A stretch of 64,000 bases of DNA from Takashimella koratensis. Its lineage: Eukaryota > Basidiomycota > Tremellomycetes > Trichosporonales > Tetragoniomycetaceae. Position numbers and translations under genes: made by a program. Below, piece by piece: positions 42,238 through 52,541 of the stretch. Every line of letters starts with the position of its first letter. The first letter of the stretch is position 1. The notes beneath the pieces are model-generated. The model was not told where the DNA came from and made no database searches. It saw only the letters and a list, made by a program, of their open reading frames with translations. The stretch spans positions 1 to 64,000 of the forward strand of contig BCKT01000023.1 in assembly GCA_003116875.1 (NCBI GenBank), written 5' to 3'.

Positions 42238-44949
42238 ATGGACGCACAATCGGCAGGATCGAACCCGCTCCCGAGTCCGTTTCGAGACAACCTTGTTCCG
42301 CTGGACCTAGGGGGTCGCTCCACCTCCGGGGACTCGTCGTCTTTGGGTCACAACGAAAAGGCACCATTGTTTGACGAGCCTTCCTCGGGACCCAAGCGAT
42401 CAGCCAAGTCCAAGGAAAAGATTATTCAACGCGCCAGCCAAGCATGCGCTAGATGTCGAAGACAAAAATTGCGTTGTCTTGGGGGCTATCCATGCGATCG
42501 TTGCGTCAAGACTCGTAACGAGTGCAGTTTTCGATCCAAGGAGAGCGAGGCCGATGTAAAGAGCGTCGTTGTACCCCATCAGCCCTCTGTCAAATCCGAC
42601 GCCGGGACGAGTAGCAACGACGAACGCTCCAGACGCTTAGAGTCTAGTGTTGCCAGCCTAGTCGCTGGGCTCGGCGACAATCTGCAACACAGTGCCAACC
42701 AGCAGTATTCTCATCTCGACCTTCGTGCGGATCTAAGTCAAAGGCAGCTCGTCCCCCATCAGTCCACGTCTGTCGGCCCACTCCTTCCTCCCCCAACACA
42801 CACGCGTCCACTCGACCCGCCACGGATAGGAGTCAATCTCCAATCTACAGTATCCCCTCCAGCGGCTTTCCGAGCCCACGGCCAATTGTCCACGTCTCCC
42901 GAGAGCAACAGTCTCGTCAACCGTACACCAACGGGCTCTGCCAACCTGAACACATCAGTATTGACAGGAACCAGCGACGCGGACAAGGACGGTATGCAAG
43001 TGGCGGCCACGGAAAGTTTGTATGAGGCGCCTTTCAGGTCGCTCATGAGACAGGTGAGTCGGTATCAAAGGTCCAGCTAACTTGCAGTCACGTCGTAACT
43101 CGCCTGAGCGCGACCCCAGACTCCGATCACCTCGGTTCACATACAACACGAGCATATTCCATGAGCTCGACGACCCCATGAACACCGACATTGTAGATGA
43201 GAGCATGGCAGAGACGCTCTTCCAATTGTGAGCACTTTTACCGTCGTCTGCTGACAGACAGCTTCGTCGACCACTGCCACCCGTTCCTTCCCATCGTCAA
43301 CGTTTCCCTTGAAGCGGCGTTCATCACGATCAGACAGTCACCGCCTTTGTTTTCGGCGATCCTGGCCATTGCGTCGCGCTTCTATATCAACTATAGCGTC
43401 AGACGATCGTCGACCTCGCTGCCATCGTTGGACCCAACCGTTCCAACTCGGCTCGCCAATCTCGCCGAAGCTCACCTGGGACATACCCTACTTCGACGTC
43501 ATTTCGCGCTGTCGGACGTCCAAGCCATCCTCCTACTCGCGGCATGGAGTCTCCCTAGTGGCGGGGGATCTGGCCCCGATGCGTGGGTCGTCACCGGCCA
43601 CGCTGCGAGAGTTTCGCGTCGTCTGGGTGTTCACAAAGTTCTTGCACAAGCTGCAGAGACGGCTCGAACGACCCAACAAGGATCAGACGAGTGGCACAAG
43701 CTTCAAGCGTTTATCCCTCAATGGCGCACTTGGCTCTCCTGGTTCACCTTTGACGGTTTCCTCTCCCTGGGCTTCGGTCGACCCCAATCAACCCAGTTTG
43801 AGACTGTGGACGAGTCGGGATTTCTACAGATGCGGCTCCACCATATGCTACCTCGACCGGGCTCGTCCGAATCGGTGTCCCTCTATGGCGACGTTTACAT
43901 CGCAGGTCAGGTTCAGCTTACCCAAATCGGACGCGACTTGATCAATTGGAGTGAGATGCTCGCGGATCCGGAAAAGGCGATCTATGCCGATCCAAGACGT
44001 GCCAACGTCTTCAGGGATCGCGATTTGAGCATGAAGAACATGTTCAAGGAGCTCAACGGAAGATTAGAGGAGTGGTCAAAGCTTTGGGTTTGGACAGGTA
44101 GGTCTAGATATGGTGTGTATTGACGATAGACTCTCCTTATGCCCTGTATCTCGGACCCTCGGCGCGGGTAGCACGGCTACAAGCTGATCATCTTCGGTTG
44201 TGTCTCAACTCTTACGCGCTCAAAGCGGGTGCCGACGAAGACGAGGAGATCGCTAAATATCTTCGGATGGCGCTGAACGCCGCCACAAACACGATCCAAA
44301 TACACTACGAATCTAGTCAGACCGATCTGGGGTTGAGCTTCGCTACGGACGTGAGTTCTATGATGATCTCGGCTAACTTTAGTATCTCACAATCGCTCTT
44401 GCCCAAGCTGCAGTATTCATCATTCGCATTACAAAGTCGCCATTGTCGGTCCAAACGGCCGTCGAAATCGAGAACCCCGTGCTCGCCCACTATCTGAAGA
44501 TGTCAATAGAGTTGTTGGAGGCTTCTGACATGTCCGAAACGCTTTTGGGCACATATTTGGCCAAAACGATACGAGAAATAGGCAAGGCCGCCAAGACGAT
44601 CATAGAGGAACCAGCCCCCGTGTTCGATCCAAATTCGCAGTTCTCCACAAATTATTTCTCATCTGCCGCGGACGCAGGTACTATCAATCCAGATGACGAC
44701 TTCAACTTTGAAGACTTTTTTCAGGTACAAAACGAGCTTGATCTCAAATACTTTCTCGGCTTGCCTAGTGACGGTGAAGGTCTGGTGACAGACACGAGCG
44801 TGCTTGGTGGGTTCAATGGTAACAATGGATTCTCGGGTGAGATCGGAGGGCTAGGTGTAGGTACAAGCAACGGAAATCGGTGGAATGCTCCCTTGAGTTT
44901 GGAAGCGTTGGGGACGTTATTGGGTTCGCCACTTAATGGGAATCATTGA
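42238..44949 (+). CDS. Zn2Cys6 transcription factor, candidate cluster regulator
   Basis: A fungal binuclear-zinc-cluster factor. The zinc cluster is in the first exon: QACARCRRQKLRCLG then PCDRCVKTRNEC, a C-x2-C-x6-C-x5-C-x2-C-x6-C pattern. A Ser/Pro-rich linker is followed by the fungal-specific middle domain, with FVDHCHPFLPIVN, ALSDVQAILLLAAWS and RRLGVHKV typical of the family. The C terminus is Asn/Gly-rich and acidic (NPDDDFNFEDFF), a possible activation region. Four or so introns are removed. The start is the ATG at 42238 (MDAQSAGSNP); the open frame upstream has no ATG. The stop at 44949 is 33 bases from the convergent second 2OG oxygenase. Central position among pathway genes makes it the likely regulator, which is inference. 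Confidence 0.88.
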
Positions 44950-44982
44950 GCAGGCACCTTATGCATTAACATGTACAACGAG

Positions 44983-46363
44983 CTAGATCTCTCGGTAAAC
45001 CTTGACACCGCCGACGTCGTTCTCGGAGTGCGCCTTGCCATTGATCATGACGACCTTTTGCTCGGCCTGAGCAAGCTTGTAGGCTTTGGTCCTCCACTCG
45101 ACAAAAGTCATTCGCTGGTGTCAAAAACGATCTCAGTGAAAACGTACCGGTTGTCCTTCGGCCTGAGCCTTCAACAAAGCTCCGTACACTTGTGACTGCT
45201 TGTTCACTCCACGATCCTTGATGAGAGGTGCCTCTGGCAAGTAAGTACTGTGTTGTGTGTTGGCGACGTACCCCAGAAAGGCTCCATGGGCAGGCTAGCC
45301 TGAGCGTGGTTGAAAGAAATGACAGAAACACGCTCCGAGTCCTGCTGGTCGCTGACAGGCTTGATGACTGGATGCTTAGCGGCGTTCAGCAGCGCTTACT
45401 TACCCCTGTGACGGGTGGCCTTGAAGATACCACCCGAGACCACTTCCATGACGTCTCCGAGGTTGGCAACGATAGCGTCCTTCATGTAGGGCACGTATCG
45501 CCACTTGCCGTCGTCACCCATCATCTGCAAGCAAGTGACGGGCTGCCCGGGAATCAGAGTGATGACACCTTGGTCGGTGTGACCCTGGAGGAGACTTCCA
45601 GTTGATTCGCGCTCCGCCTCTGGGACAGGATGAACTCCCTGGAAACGGCAGTACGAAGAGAAGGGCAAGACGCCACCCTTCGCAGCGACCTTCTTCCACA
45701 GGAAGTCATCGTGAACGCCGAGGATGCGTGAGAGGACAACGAGGACACGGCGCGCCACTTGGAAATACATGTGCTGGAAGTCAGTTGGGAAAGAAGGCGG
45801 GGCTTACCTGGGCATACGCCAAGATCTCATCCTGGAAAGGACGGAGCTTGGGGGGGATCAAGTCCTTCTCCCAGCACTCTCCATACCAATTATAGAACTC
45901 AAGAGTGTCCGGGAGGTCCCGCCCTTTCTCGTTCCAGCCCTTGGGCGGCTTGTAGCCTGTCCAATTGCCATGCTCAAAGTCCCACTGGTAGTCCTTTCGA
46001 TCCTGCTCGGACAAGGCATCACCGTTGATGGTCCAGTTGGCGAGGTCGTAAATGCGTTGCATCTGAAGTCAGCCGAGTATTTTTACCCAAACGCACCTGC
46101 TCCGGGGGAACACCAAAGTTCTTGATCAACATGAAACCTTCATTCTGCACTGCAGCAGAGAATGTGTCCAAGCACTCTTGCTGTTGGGCCGGGGTTCCAT
46201 CCAACAGCGAAAGGTCGAGGGTACGAAGGGGCTGCCAGTCGATATCCTCGAGCTGCGTCTGGGGGGGAGCGACCCACGAGGGGATAGATGGTTTGCCCTC
46301 CGAGTTCAGCTTGAGCTGAGGCATCGGAGGGAGAGTCTCGAAAATATCGTCGGCAACGGTCAT
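44983..46363 (-). CDS. 2OG/Fe(II) oxygenase, isopenicillin-N-synthase-like (paralog 2)
   Basis: Second IPNS-like 2OG oxygenase. It shares with paralog 1 the blocks LKLNSEGKPSIPSWV, LDLSLLDGTP, WDFEHGNWTGYKPP and DEILAYAQHM, and the ligand motifs GHTDQGVITLI, FKATRHR and ERVSVISF. The Arg of R-x-S and both His ligands are intact. The last exon (from the intron near 45119-45151) ends GGVKVYREI, stop at 44983-44985. Start MTVADDIFETL at 46363. Residues after the HTD differ from paralog 1 (HTDQG versus HTDHG), and the C-terminal third has drifted more, so substrate preference may differ. It shares a 297 bp bidirectional promoter with the permease at 46661, tying that transporter to the cluster. 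Confidence 0.88.
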
Positions 46364-46660
46364 GGTGGGCGATGAGTGCGGAGGTAGAACTAAACACCGA
46401 GTTATTTCAAAAAGCAAAGAGAGTTGGAAGCATTGCGCATCTCGGACATCGGATGGATCCCGAAACGGGTACCAAACAAGTGGTAACCGGGCCTTGGCAG
46501 CTCGTCCGAAATTCTCTTCCGAATTTTTACGGTCCGACCCCGATGAGTCCCGAAGGCGTCCCAATTCGGTGCCCCAATGCCGGTCCCCGGGTCTCTTTAG
46601 GTTAAATACGCGCCGTGCCATTGGCAACTCTCATTCTTCCTCCACCCCTCTCCATCGACC
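46364..46660. promoter_or_regulatory. Bidirectional promoter: 2OG oxygenase 2 / ACS-type permease
   Basis: A 297 bp divergent promoter containing TCCGAA at 46505-46510, TCCGAAT at 46518-46524 and GGTCCGA at 46531-46537, three elements within 33 bp, plus CATCGGATGGATCC and AACGGGTACC nearby. The tight array of CCGAA elements resembles those at 35036-35056 and 42187-42210. Confidence 0.55.
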
Positions 46661-48426
46661 ATGACTCAGAACCAAGACATCAACATGCGGCCTGTGGGGA
46701 CCGGTGACGAAGACCTCAAGCAGCAGGACGAACAGGTAGAGGAAGCTCAAGGCGCCTATGCCTCAACCCTCCCCAAGCCGGCCAGCCTTGCCAACCTCTC
46801 CGACGATGACCTTCAGCAGTTGGAGAGGAAGATGGTTCGCAAGTTGGACATTTTTGTCTTGTGGGTAAATTGGACGAGCTGTGCTTACGAGCAGGCCTAT
46901 TGTCGGTCTCTTGTACATCCTCAACTGTAAGTTTGTGGTTGAAGGATAGATGTGGGGCTGACCATACAGACGTCGACCGCTCTGGTCTGGCCTCGTCCAA
47001 GGTCTACGGTATCACCACCGATCTCAACATGACCTCCACCGACTACGCCACCGCTATTGCCATTTTATTCGTCAGCTACATCCCCATGCAGATTCCGAGC
47101 AACATTCTCATGTCCCGTATTACTCGTCCCGGTTTCTGTAAGTTGACTTGTTGATAACCGCTGACATACAGACATTTGTATCATGGCCACTCTTTGGGGT
47201 GCCGTCAGTGCATGCACCGCCGCCGTCAAAACCAAGGAGCAGCTCTACGCAGTTCGAGTCGTCCTTGGATTCTTCGAAGCGCCCTTCTTCCCGGGAGCTG
47301 TACGTAATGTCGATGAGCCCAGACGTTGACATTCTTCAGGTTTACTTCCTTAGTGCTTGGTACACCAGGAAAGAGCTCGCCAAGCGAATCGCTGCTTTGT
47401 ACATGTTCCAAGCTCTCGGTCAAGCTTTGGGAGGCTTCATCGCCGCAGGGTGCCTCACTCTCAACGGTGTCCACGGTATCACGGGCTGGAGGTGGCTCTT
47501 TATCGTGGAAGGGGTAGCGACTGTCGGTTGTGGCTTGCTATTCTCTTTCATCGTTCCCGAGTTCCCTCATAACGCTCGCATGCTCAAGCCGATCGAGCGG
47601 GACTTTGCGGTTTGGCGTCTCGAGGCCGAGAGCGGTGCCACTGAGGCTCACGAGGCGCTCGGCACTTGGGAGTCCTTCAAGCTCGCCATCATGGACAAGA
47701 AGCTTTGGCTTATCATCTGGTGTGGTGGGATGGGACAGACCATGGGATCTGTGTTCAACTTTTTCCCATCTATCGTCTCTTCTCTTGGTTACAGCAGCTA
47801 CAACACTTTGCTCCTCACAGTCCCACCGTATATCTTTGCCATGATTGGTTACTTTATTGCGGCGTGGGTTAGCGACGTAAGTTTGTACGACGTTTTAGAG
47901 CTAATCAACAGCGATACACTTCCATCTACTGGCTCTCTGTCAGCGTTCTCTGCTTCTCTTTCCCCGTCTACATTCTCGGCATGTTTGCCCCGAACACTGC
48001 TGGCCGCTACGTCGCGATGATGTTCATGCCCGTTACTGGTGTCGTTCCCCAAGTCATGCTCAACAAGACCATCAGTCTTCACATCGCCCGACCCCATACG
48101 AAGCGAGCTGCAGCTCTTGCCATGCTCAACTCCATTGGTGGTCTCAGCAACGTCTGGACGTCTTACGTATGGTTTGGTGGCCCTCACTACTACCCCGCTT
48201 TCGGAACTTGTGAGTGCCTTCTTACTGCTTTGGTTTCTTTATTGACCTTTTGATAGTGCTTGGTGCTGCTGTCGTCTTCGCCATCTCCCTCACCGCGTAC
48301 AAGTTCTGGGTCCAGAGCCTCAACCGCAAACTCGGTGGCACTCGGGCGGAACAGGAGCACGTCATGAAGTATAACGGTATCACCCAGGAGATGGTTGACA
48401 TGGGTTGGCGCTACGTCGGGTACTAG
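46661..48426 (+). CDS. MFS anion:cation symporter (Dal5/allantoate-permease-like)
   Basis: A twelve-helix permease of the ACS family (Dal5, Tna1 and relatives), which imports organic anions such as allantoate, nicotinate, ureidosuccinate, sugar acids or vitamins. Diagnostic blocks: DIFVLPIVGLLYILNYVDRSG joined over an intron, SYIPMQIPSNILMSRI, FFEAPFFPGAVYFLSAWYTRKELAKR with the intron inside, and WRWLFIVEGVATVGCG. Seven short introns are removed, and the protein ends QEMVDMGWRYVGY at 48426. The N terminus is hydrophilic and begins MTQNQDINMRP. Gene order and the shared promoter suggest it brings in the acidic substrate of the oxygenase cluster. A sugar-type permease at the other end would give the cluster two importers. 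Confidence 0.88.
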
Positions 48427-49305
48427 GCTTGGAACAATGAGCAGCGAGTTGACTAGGGTTTTGTGAATGCATGGTGTTTGCGAATGAAGCCTCGCCGCTC
48501 AGTAGGGCAAGGCTCAGGAGAACTCTCATTACGTAACACTTCACTGCCAAGGGTTGACGTCTTGGCTCAACATCCTGTCTGCGCCCTGAAGCTGTCTACG
48601 GCGGCGTCTAGCTCTTCGTTGAGCAGGAAAGGAAACGGAATCGGAGATAGCCTGAAGCACACACAGGGCAGCAACAGCTCTCACGTTTGGCCGTAAGGAG
48701 CTTCACAATGAGCGGCTGGGTGGAGAGGAGCATGTGGGGTCAAAGGTAAGAGTGACTGCGCTTTCACCACCGGACCCGGATAATGCTGGTCAAGTGAGAG
48801 GGTCGGTTGCCTTCTTGACTCATCCCTCGCCCCACCAAGCAGCTGACAAGATCTATATCGGCCGACTACCGCCGGCAGTCCGAAGAACGGGATAACTCAC
48901 GCAACAACTTGATGGGTGTGACTGCGCAACCCAAAGCAGCAGTCACCGTCGTGCATACCTGGGAAATTGCCGAGCCTGTCTGGGTCCGTGCGGGCTGTAG
49001 GCGTACAACGACAGCCACTCCAAACATGGGCTCGTACACGCGCTGCGGGAGGCGCTCTTCCGTCAAAGATGAGGGTGAGGAACCGAGGCCTAAACGAGCT
49101 AGGCGGTCGCTTCGGCCGAGTCGTTTTTCAGGGAGCGCGGCGATTTGTTTTAATCAGATATGCGAAAAGTTTAGGCGTTCACGAACGATTGGGCGAAACA
49201 TGGACAATCGGCCGACCCATGAACTGAGTAAAGCTGTTGGAGCCATGGTAAGATGGGTATTAAAGAGAAAACTTTCACGTTCTTCTCGCCCCCAAGAACG
49301 AAAAC
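48427..49305. promoter_or_regulatory. Intergenic region with a near-consensus iron GATA site
   Basis: A long gap of about 880 bp with no gene-like frame. ATCAGATAT at 49153-49161 differs by one base from the ATCWGATAA site used by fungal siderophore regulators (SREA/Sre1/Cir1-type GATA factors) and lies about 145 bp upstream of a siderophore transporter ATG. Further GATAA or TTATC cores are at about 48778 and 48890. Confidence 0.5.
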
Positions 49306-51133
49306 ATGAAGGTGAATCAATCCGTCAACCTCGCCGAGACGGCAGCTCTGTCGACTTCGCCAGACATTGTACCCGAGGAGACCAAAGATATCGAAGCGAT
49401 CACTCCGCAACTCGAGTCCCAGTTTGACGAGAAGAACACTGATAGCGACATTCAAGATGGTGTCCTTGGTGCTGAAGCCATGACCCAGACCTGGTCCAAG
49501 GGATCGTTGAGGACGATTTATCTCTTGTAAGTCACATCTTGGACATGGCTGACGCCAGTTTCTGGTTAACCTATGCGGTGAATGCCTTCCAGTCGTCCAT
49601 CACTGGCAACTTGACCGCCTTCGTCACTTCTGGGTTTGCGGAGCACTCTCTCATTCCCGTCATCTCGATCGTGTCCAACGTCATGAGTGCTGTCGCATAC
49701 ATGGTCCTGGCCAAGATTCTTAACCTGTGGGACCGAAGCTACGGATACCTCGCCATGACCGTCCTCGCCACTCTTGGCCTCATCCTCAGCGCGGCGTGCA
49801 CTGAGATCTACACCTACTGCGCATCGCAAGTATTCTACTCGATTGGATTCATCGGCATGATTTTCGCGGTCGACGTCCTCACCGCCGACACGTCGCACCT
49901 CAAGGACCGAGGTCTCGCTTACGCCTTCACGTCGTCCCCCTGGATCATCACTGCGTACGCTGGATCGGCTATCTCAGAGTACTTTTACGATTACAACTGG
50001 CGATGGGGCTTTGGTGCATTTGCGATCATCCTCCCCTTTGTCGGCCTTCCTATGTTCTTCTTCCTTCAGCACCAGAAACGCCGCGCCGAAAAGATGGGAG
50101 CGAAGGTTCGACAGCGGTCTGGGAGGACTTTTCTCCAGTTGGTCTGGTTCTACACTGTCGAGTTTGATGGTGAGTGGCTTGAACGATCACACTGACAATA
50201 GTCCTCGGTGTCTTCCTCGTCTCGGCGGGAATGGTCCTTTTCCTCCTCCCATTCTCAATCGCCACATCGACGGCAGACTCGTGGCGCTCGGCATCGATCA
50301 TCACAATGCTCGTTCTGGGCGTCGTTTGTCTCGCCGCTTTCGTGGTCGTCGAACGCTACTTTACTCCCAAACCATTCATCCCCTACCACCTGCTTGTCGA
50401 CCGCACCGTCATCGGCGCGTGCTTGCTCGACTTTACCTGGCAGATCGCCTATTACTGCTGGGCAAGCTACTTTACCTCCTACCTCCAAGTCGTCTACGAC
50501 TTGTCGATCAGTGAGGCGGGCTACATCTCGTCGATCTACGATGTTGTCGCTGCGGTCTGGCTTTTCCCCGTTGGATACCTCATTCGTCGCACCGGCTACT
50601 TCAAATGGGTCGTCCTCGCTGGTGTCCCTCTCTACACTCTTGGAGAGGGTCTGATGATCTACTTCCGCAAACCAGGTCACTCAGTCGGTTGGATCGTCTT
50701 CACCCAGATTCTCATCGCGCTCGGTGGGTCGGCGTTCACCCTGGTTGAGCAGGTCGCTGTTCTTGCCGCTGGTACGCACAACGACGCCGCCGGCATGCTC
50801 GCACTCTTGGGCTTGTTCGGCTACTTTGGAGGCGCAGTCGGGAACAGTGTGTCTGGCGCTATCTGGACCAACACCTTGCCCACCTTCCTCCAGCAGCTGC
50901 TCCCCGAGGACACGGTCGGCGATTGGGAGGACATTTACAACTCGCTCGATGAGCAGCTTAGCTACCCTGTGGGCGACCCGACCCGAACAGCCATCTCTCT
51001 CGCTTACGCGGAAGCCCAAAGCCGAATGCTCATCGCGGGGACAGCGGTAATGGGTCTCGCACTCGTCTGCATCTTGATGATCAAGAACATCAAGGTCTCT
51101 GAGATTGAGCAGGTCAGGGGTGTCTTGTTCTAG
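49306..51133 (+). CDS. MFS siderophore-iron transporter (ARN/SIT family)
   Basis: A fourteen-helix siderophore uptake protein of the SIT/ARN family (relatives: Arn1-4, MirB, Str1). After a charged N terminus the first helix contains WLTYAVNAFQSSITGN, followed by LAKILNLWDRSYGYL, FIGMIFAVDVLTADTSHLKDRGLAY and FTSSPWIITAYAGSAISEYFYD, strong SIT signatures. Later GYISSIYDVVAAVWLF and the extracellular loop TLPTFLQQLLPEDTVGDW are equally typical. Only two introns are needed (near 49527-49557 and 50169-50200). Stop 51131-51133, 20 bases from the convergent bZIP gene stop. Substrates would be ferric hydroxamates such as ferrichrome or coprogen. The upstream ATCAGATAT suggests iron repression; this is inference. 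Confidence 0.92.
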
Positions 51134-51153
51134 ACCAATGTGATCCAGTAGAT

Positions 51154-52236
51154 TTATGTAACGAGACTCGTTTGCATAGATGCGTCGGCTAGAGTTAGAG
51201 CTGGGGTAGGGCGCATTTTCCTCTTGGTATGCGGAGCTGCTAACGGATTTCGGTCGGTCAACGACATCGCTGTAGTAGTGGTGGGGTATGAGGCCGCGGC
51301 GCTGAGGCTGCGCATATAGTGAGGGGTGCGCCGACCTGACGAGCAGGAATCGATTTGGAGAAAGGGGACAACGTCGTTGTGATCACCCTGCAGAGCTGGG
51401 CGAGATGCCTGGGAAGAGTTTCGGAAATTCTGCAGTCAGCCCTGGTCTCAGTCACACTCACGATCACAGACCGCCTTCATGTCATTAGTTAAAACCACTG
51501 GCCCAAACCCGTAGCATCGAACCTTCTCCGTGATCCTGGTCGCGAGAAGCTCGGCATCGGTCCTGCCCATGTCTACCTGGCCTAGCACATATGTCCAGAC
51601 GTCGTTGGCATCAAGCTCGAGGTTAAACATGGGGTGAGGCGCTTCGAGGAAAGGGACCGATAGCGGTCCGCAAAGCTCGGCGGCGGGAAGAAAGGCTGAT
51701 TGGGGTAGGAGATCCTCAAACTCGAGGTCAAAACCGAACAAGTCTTCAGGACTTGGAAGCGAAGCGGCGGCTTGGTTGAGAGGTCGGTTCACTGGTCGCG
51801 GCGGGTTGAGGGTAGGTGCGGAGGACGCATGACCCCTCGCCTGATTGAAGTTTTGACACACTGCGTGGATGGTGTTGAGATGGGGGTCGCAGACAGACGC
51901 TAGTACCGCAAGGAACGCTTGCCGGGCAGCTTCGAGGTCGATCACAGCAAGCCCCCGAGTTGAGCCTGTTGGGGTATCGACGAGGGATGATGTGATGGAC
52001 GATGACTGTGGGAAGGAGTCAAGGCTAGGTGGGGAGTGACTGGATGCTTGGGCGGAGCTGAGAGTCAGCAGGGAACCGATGTAGCCTCACTTTCTAGACA
52101 CTTGCAAGCGCAGACGCTCATTCTCCTCCTGTAATGTCCTGATTAAGGACTCTTTGTTCTCCCTCGACTTCTGTTGGCTCTTTCGGTTGGTCTCTCTTCG
52201 GCGGGCGACCTTGTCTAGCACGCTGCTTGCTGGCAT
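51154..52236 (-). CDS. bZIP transcription factor with DUF3425-like C terminus
   Basis: A small fungal bZIP protein. The N terminus reads RRRETNRKSQQKSRENKESL, with the N-x7-R bZIP basic signature (NRKSQQKSR), then a short zipper IRTLQEENERLRLQV cut by an intron near 52082-52115. The C-terminal half has a region with LELDANDVWTYVLGQVDMG and YGFGPVVLTNDMKAVCDR, typical of bZIP proteins with a DUF3425-type regulatory part. If the intron near 51427-51459 is spliced, the last exon runs to a stop at 51154; if not, the protein ends at 51448. The start is MPASSVLDKV at 52236. It is divergent from the secreted propeller protein and tail-to-tail with the siderophore transporter. The 3' end is the least sure part. 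Confidence 0.72.
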
Positions 52237-52541
52237 GGTGGATGAGTAGATGATGAGTGTACATCCCGTTGCTCTGTCGACATGTCTCTATTCCAAAACC
52301 GTGCCTCTTCGGCCATCGCATCTTTGGCCGGAGCCGGAGAATCCGCACAAGCCGAAAGAGGAAATATACAGTCAGCACAAAAGCACGTGATCTCTTTACC
52401 CGAATGAACCTGTGGAGACCATCATCGATGGTGACGAGCGCATGACTGTGTTGCATGTGCGCTGACCAATGTAGTGAGGCTCGCTGGTGTATAAAGGGAT
52501 ACGGGAGGCTGGGATGAAGATGCACCAACAAAGCTCTCACA
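52237..52541. promoter_or_regulatory. Divergent promoter: bZIP factor / secreted propeller protein
   Basis: About 300 bp. A CCAAT box is at 52466-52470 and a TATAAA box at 52490-52495, 47 bp before the ATG at 52542, which is classical spacing. TGACT-like half sites of the kind bound by bZIP factors occur near 52445. No other coding frame. Confidence 0.5.

Noticed and set aside
48427..49305. Hidden small gene in the 880 bp gap before the siderophore transporter
   Set aside because: Frames are short, without splice-compatible partners or motifs; treated as promoter and intergenic sequence.
49306..49427. Longer frame from 48909 across the siderophore transporter start
   Set aside because: It is a different frame without similarity; the ATG at 49306 opens the frame that leads into the first helix.
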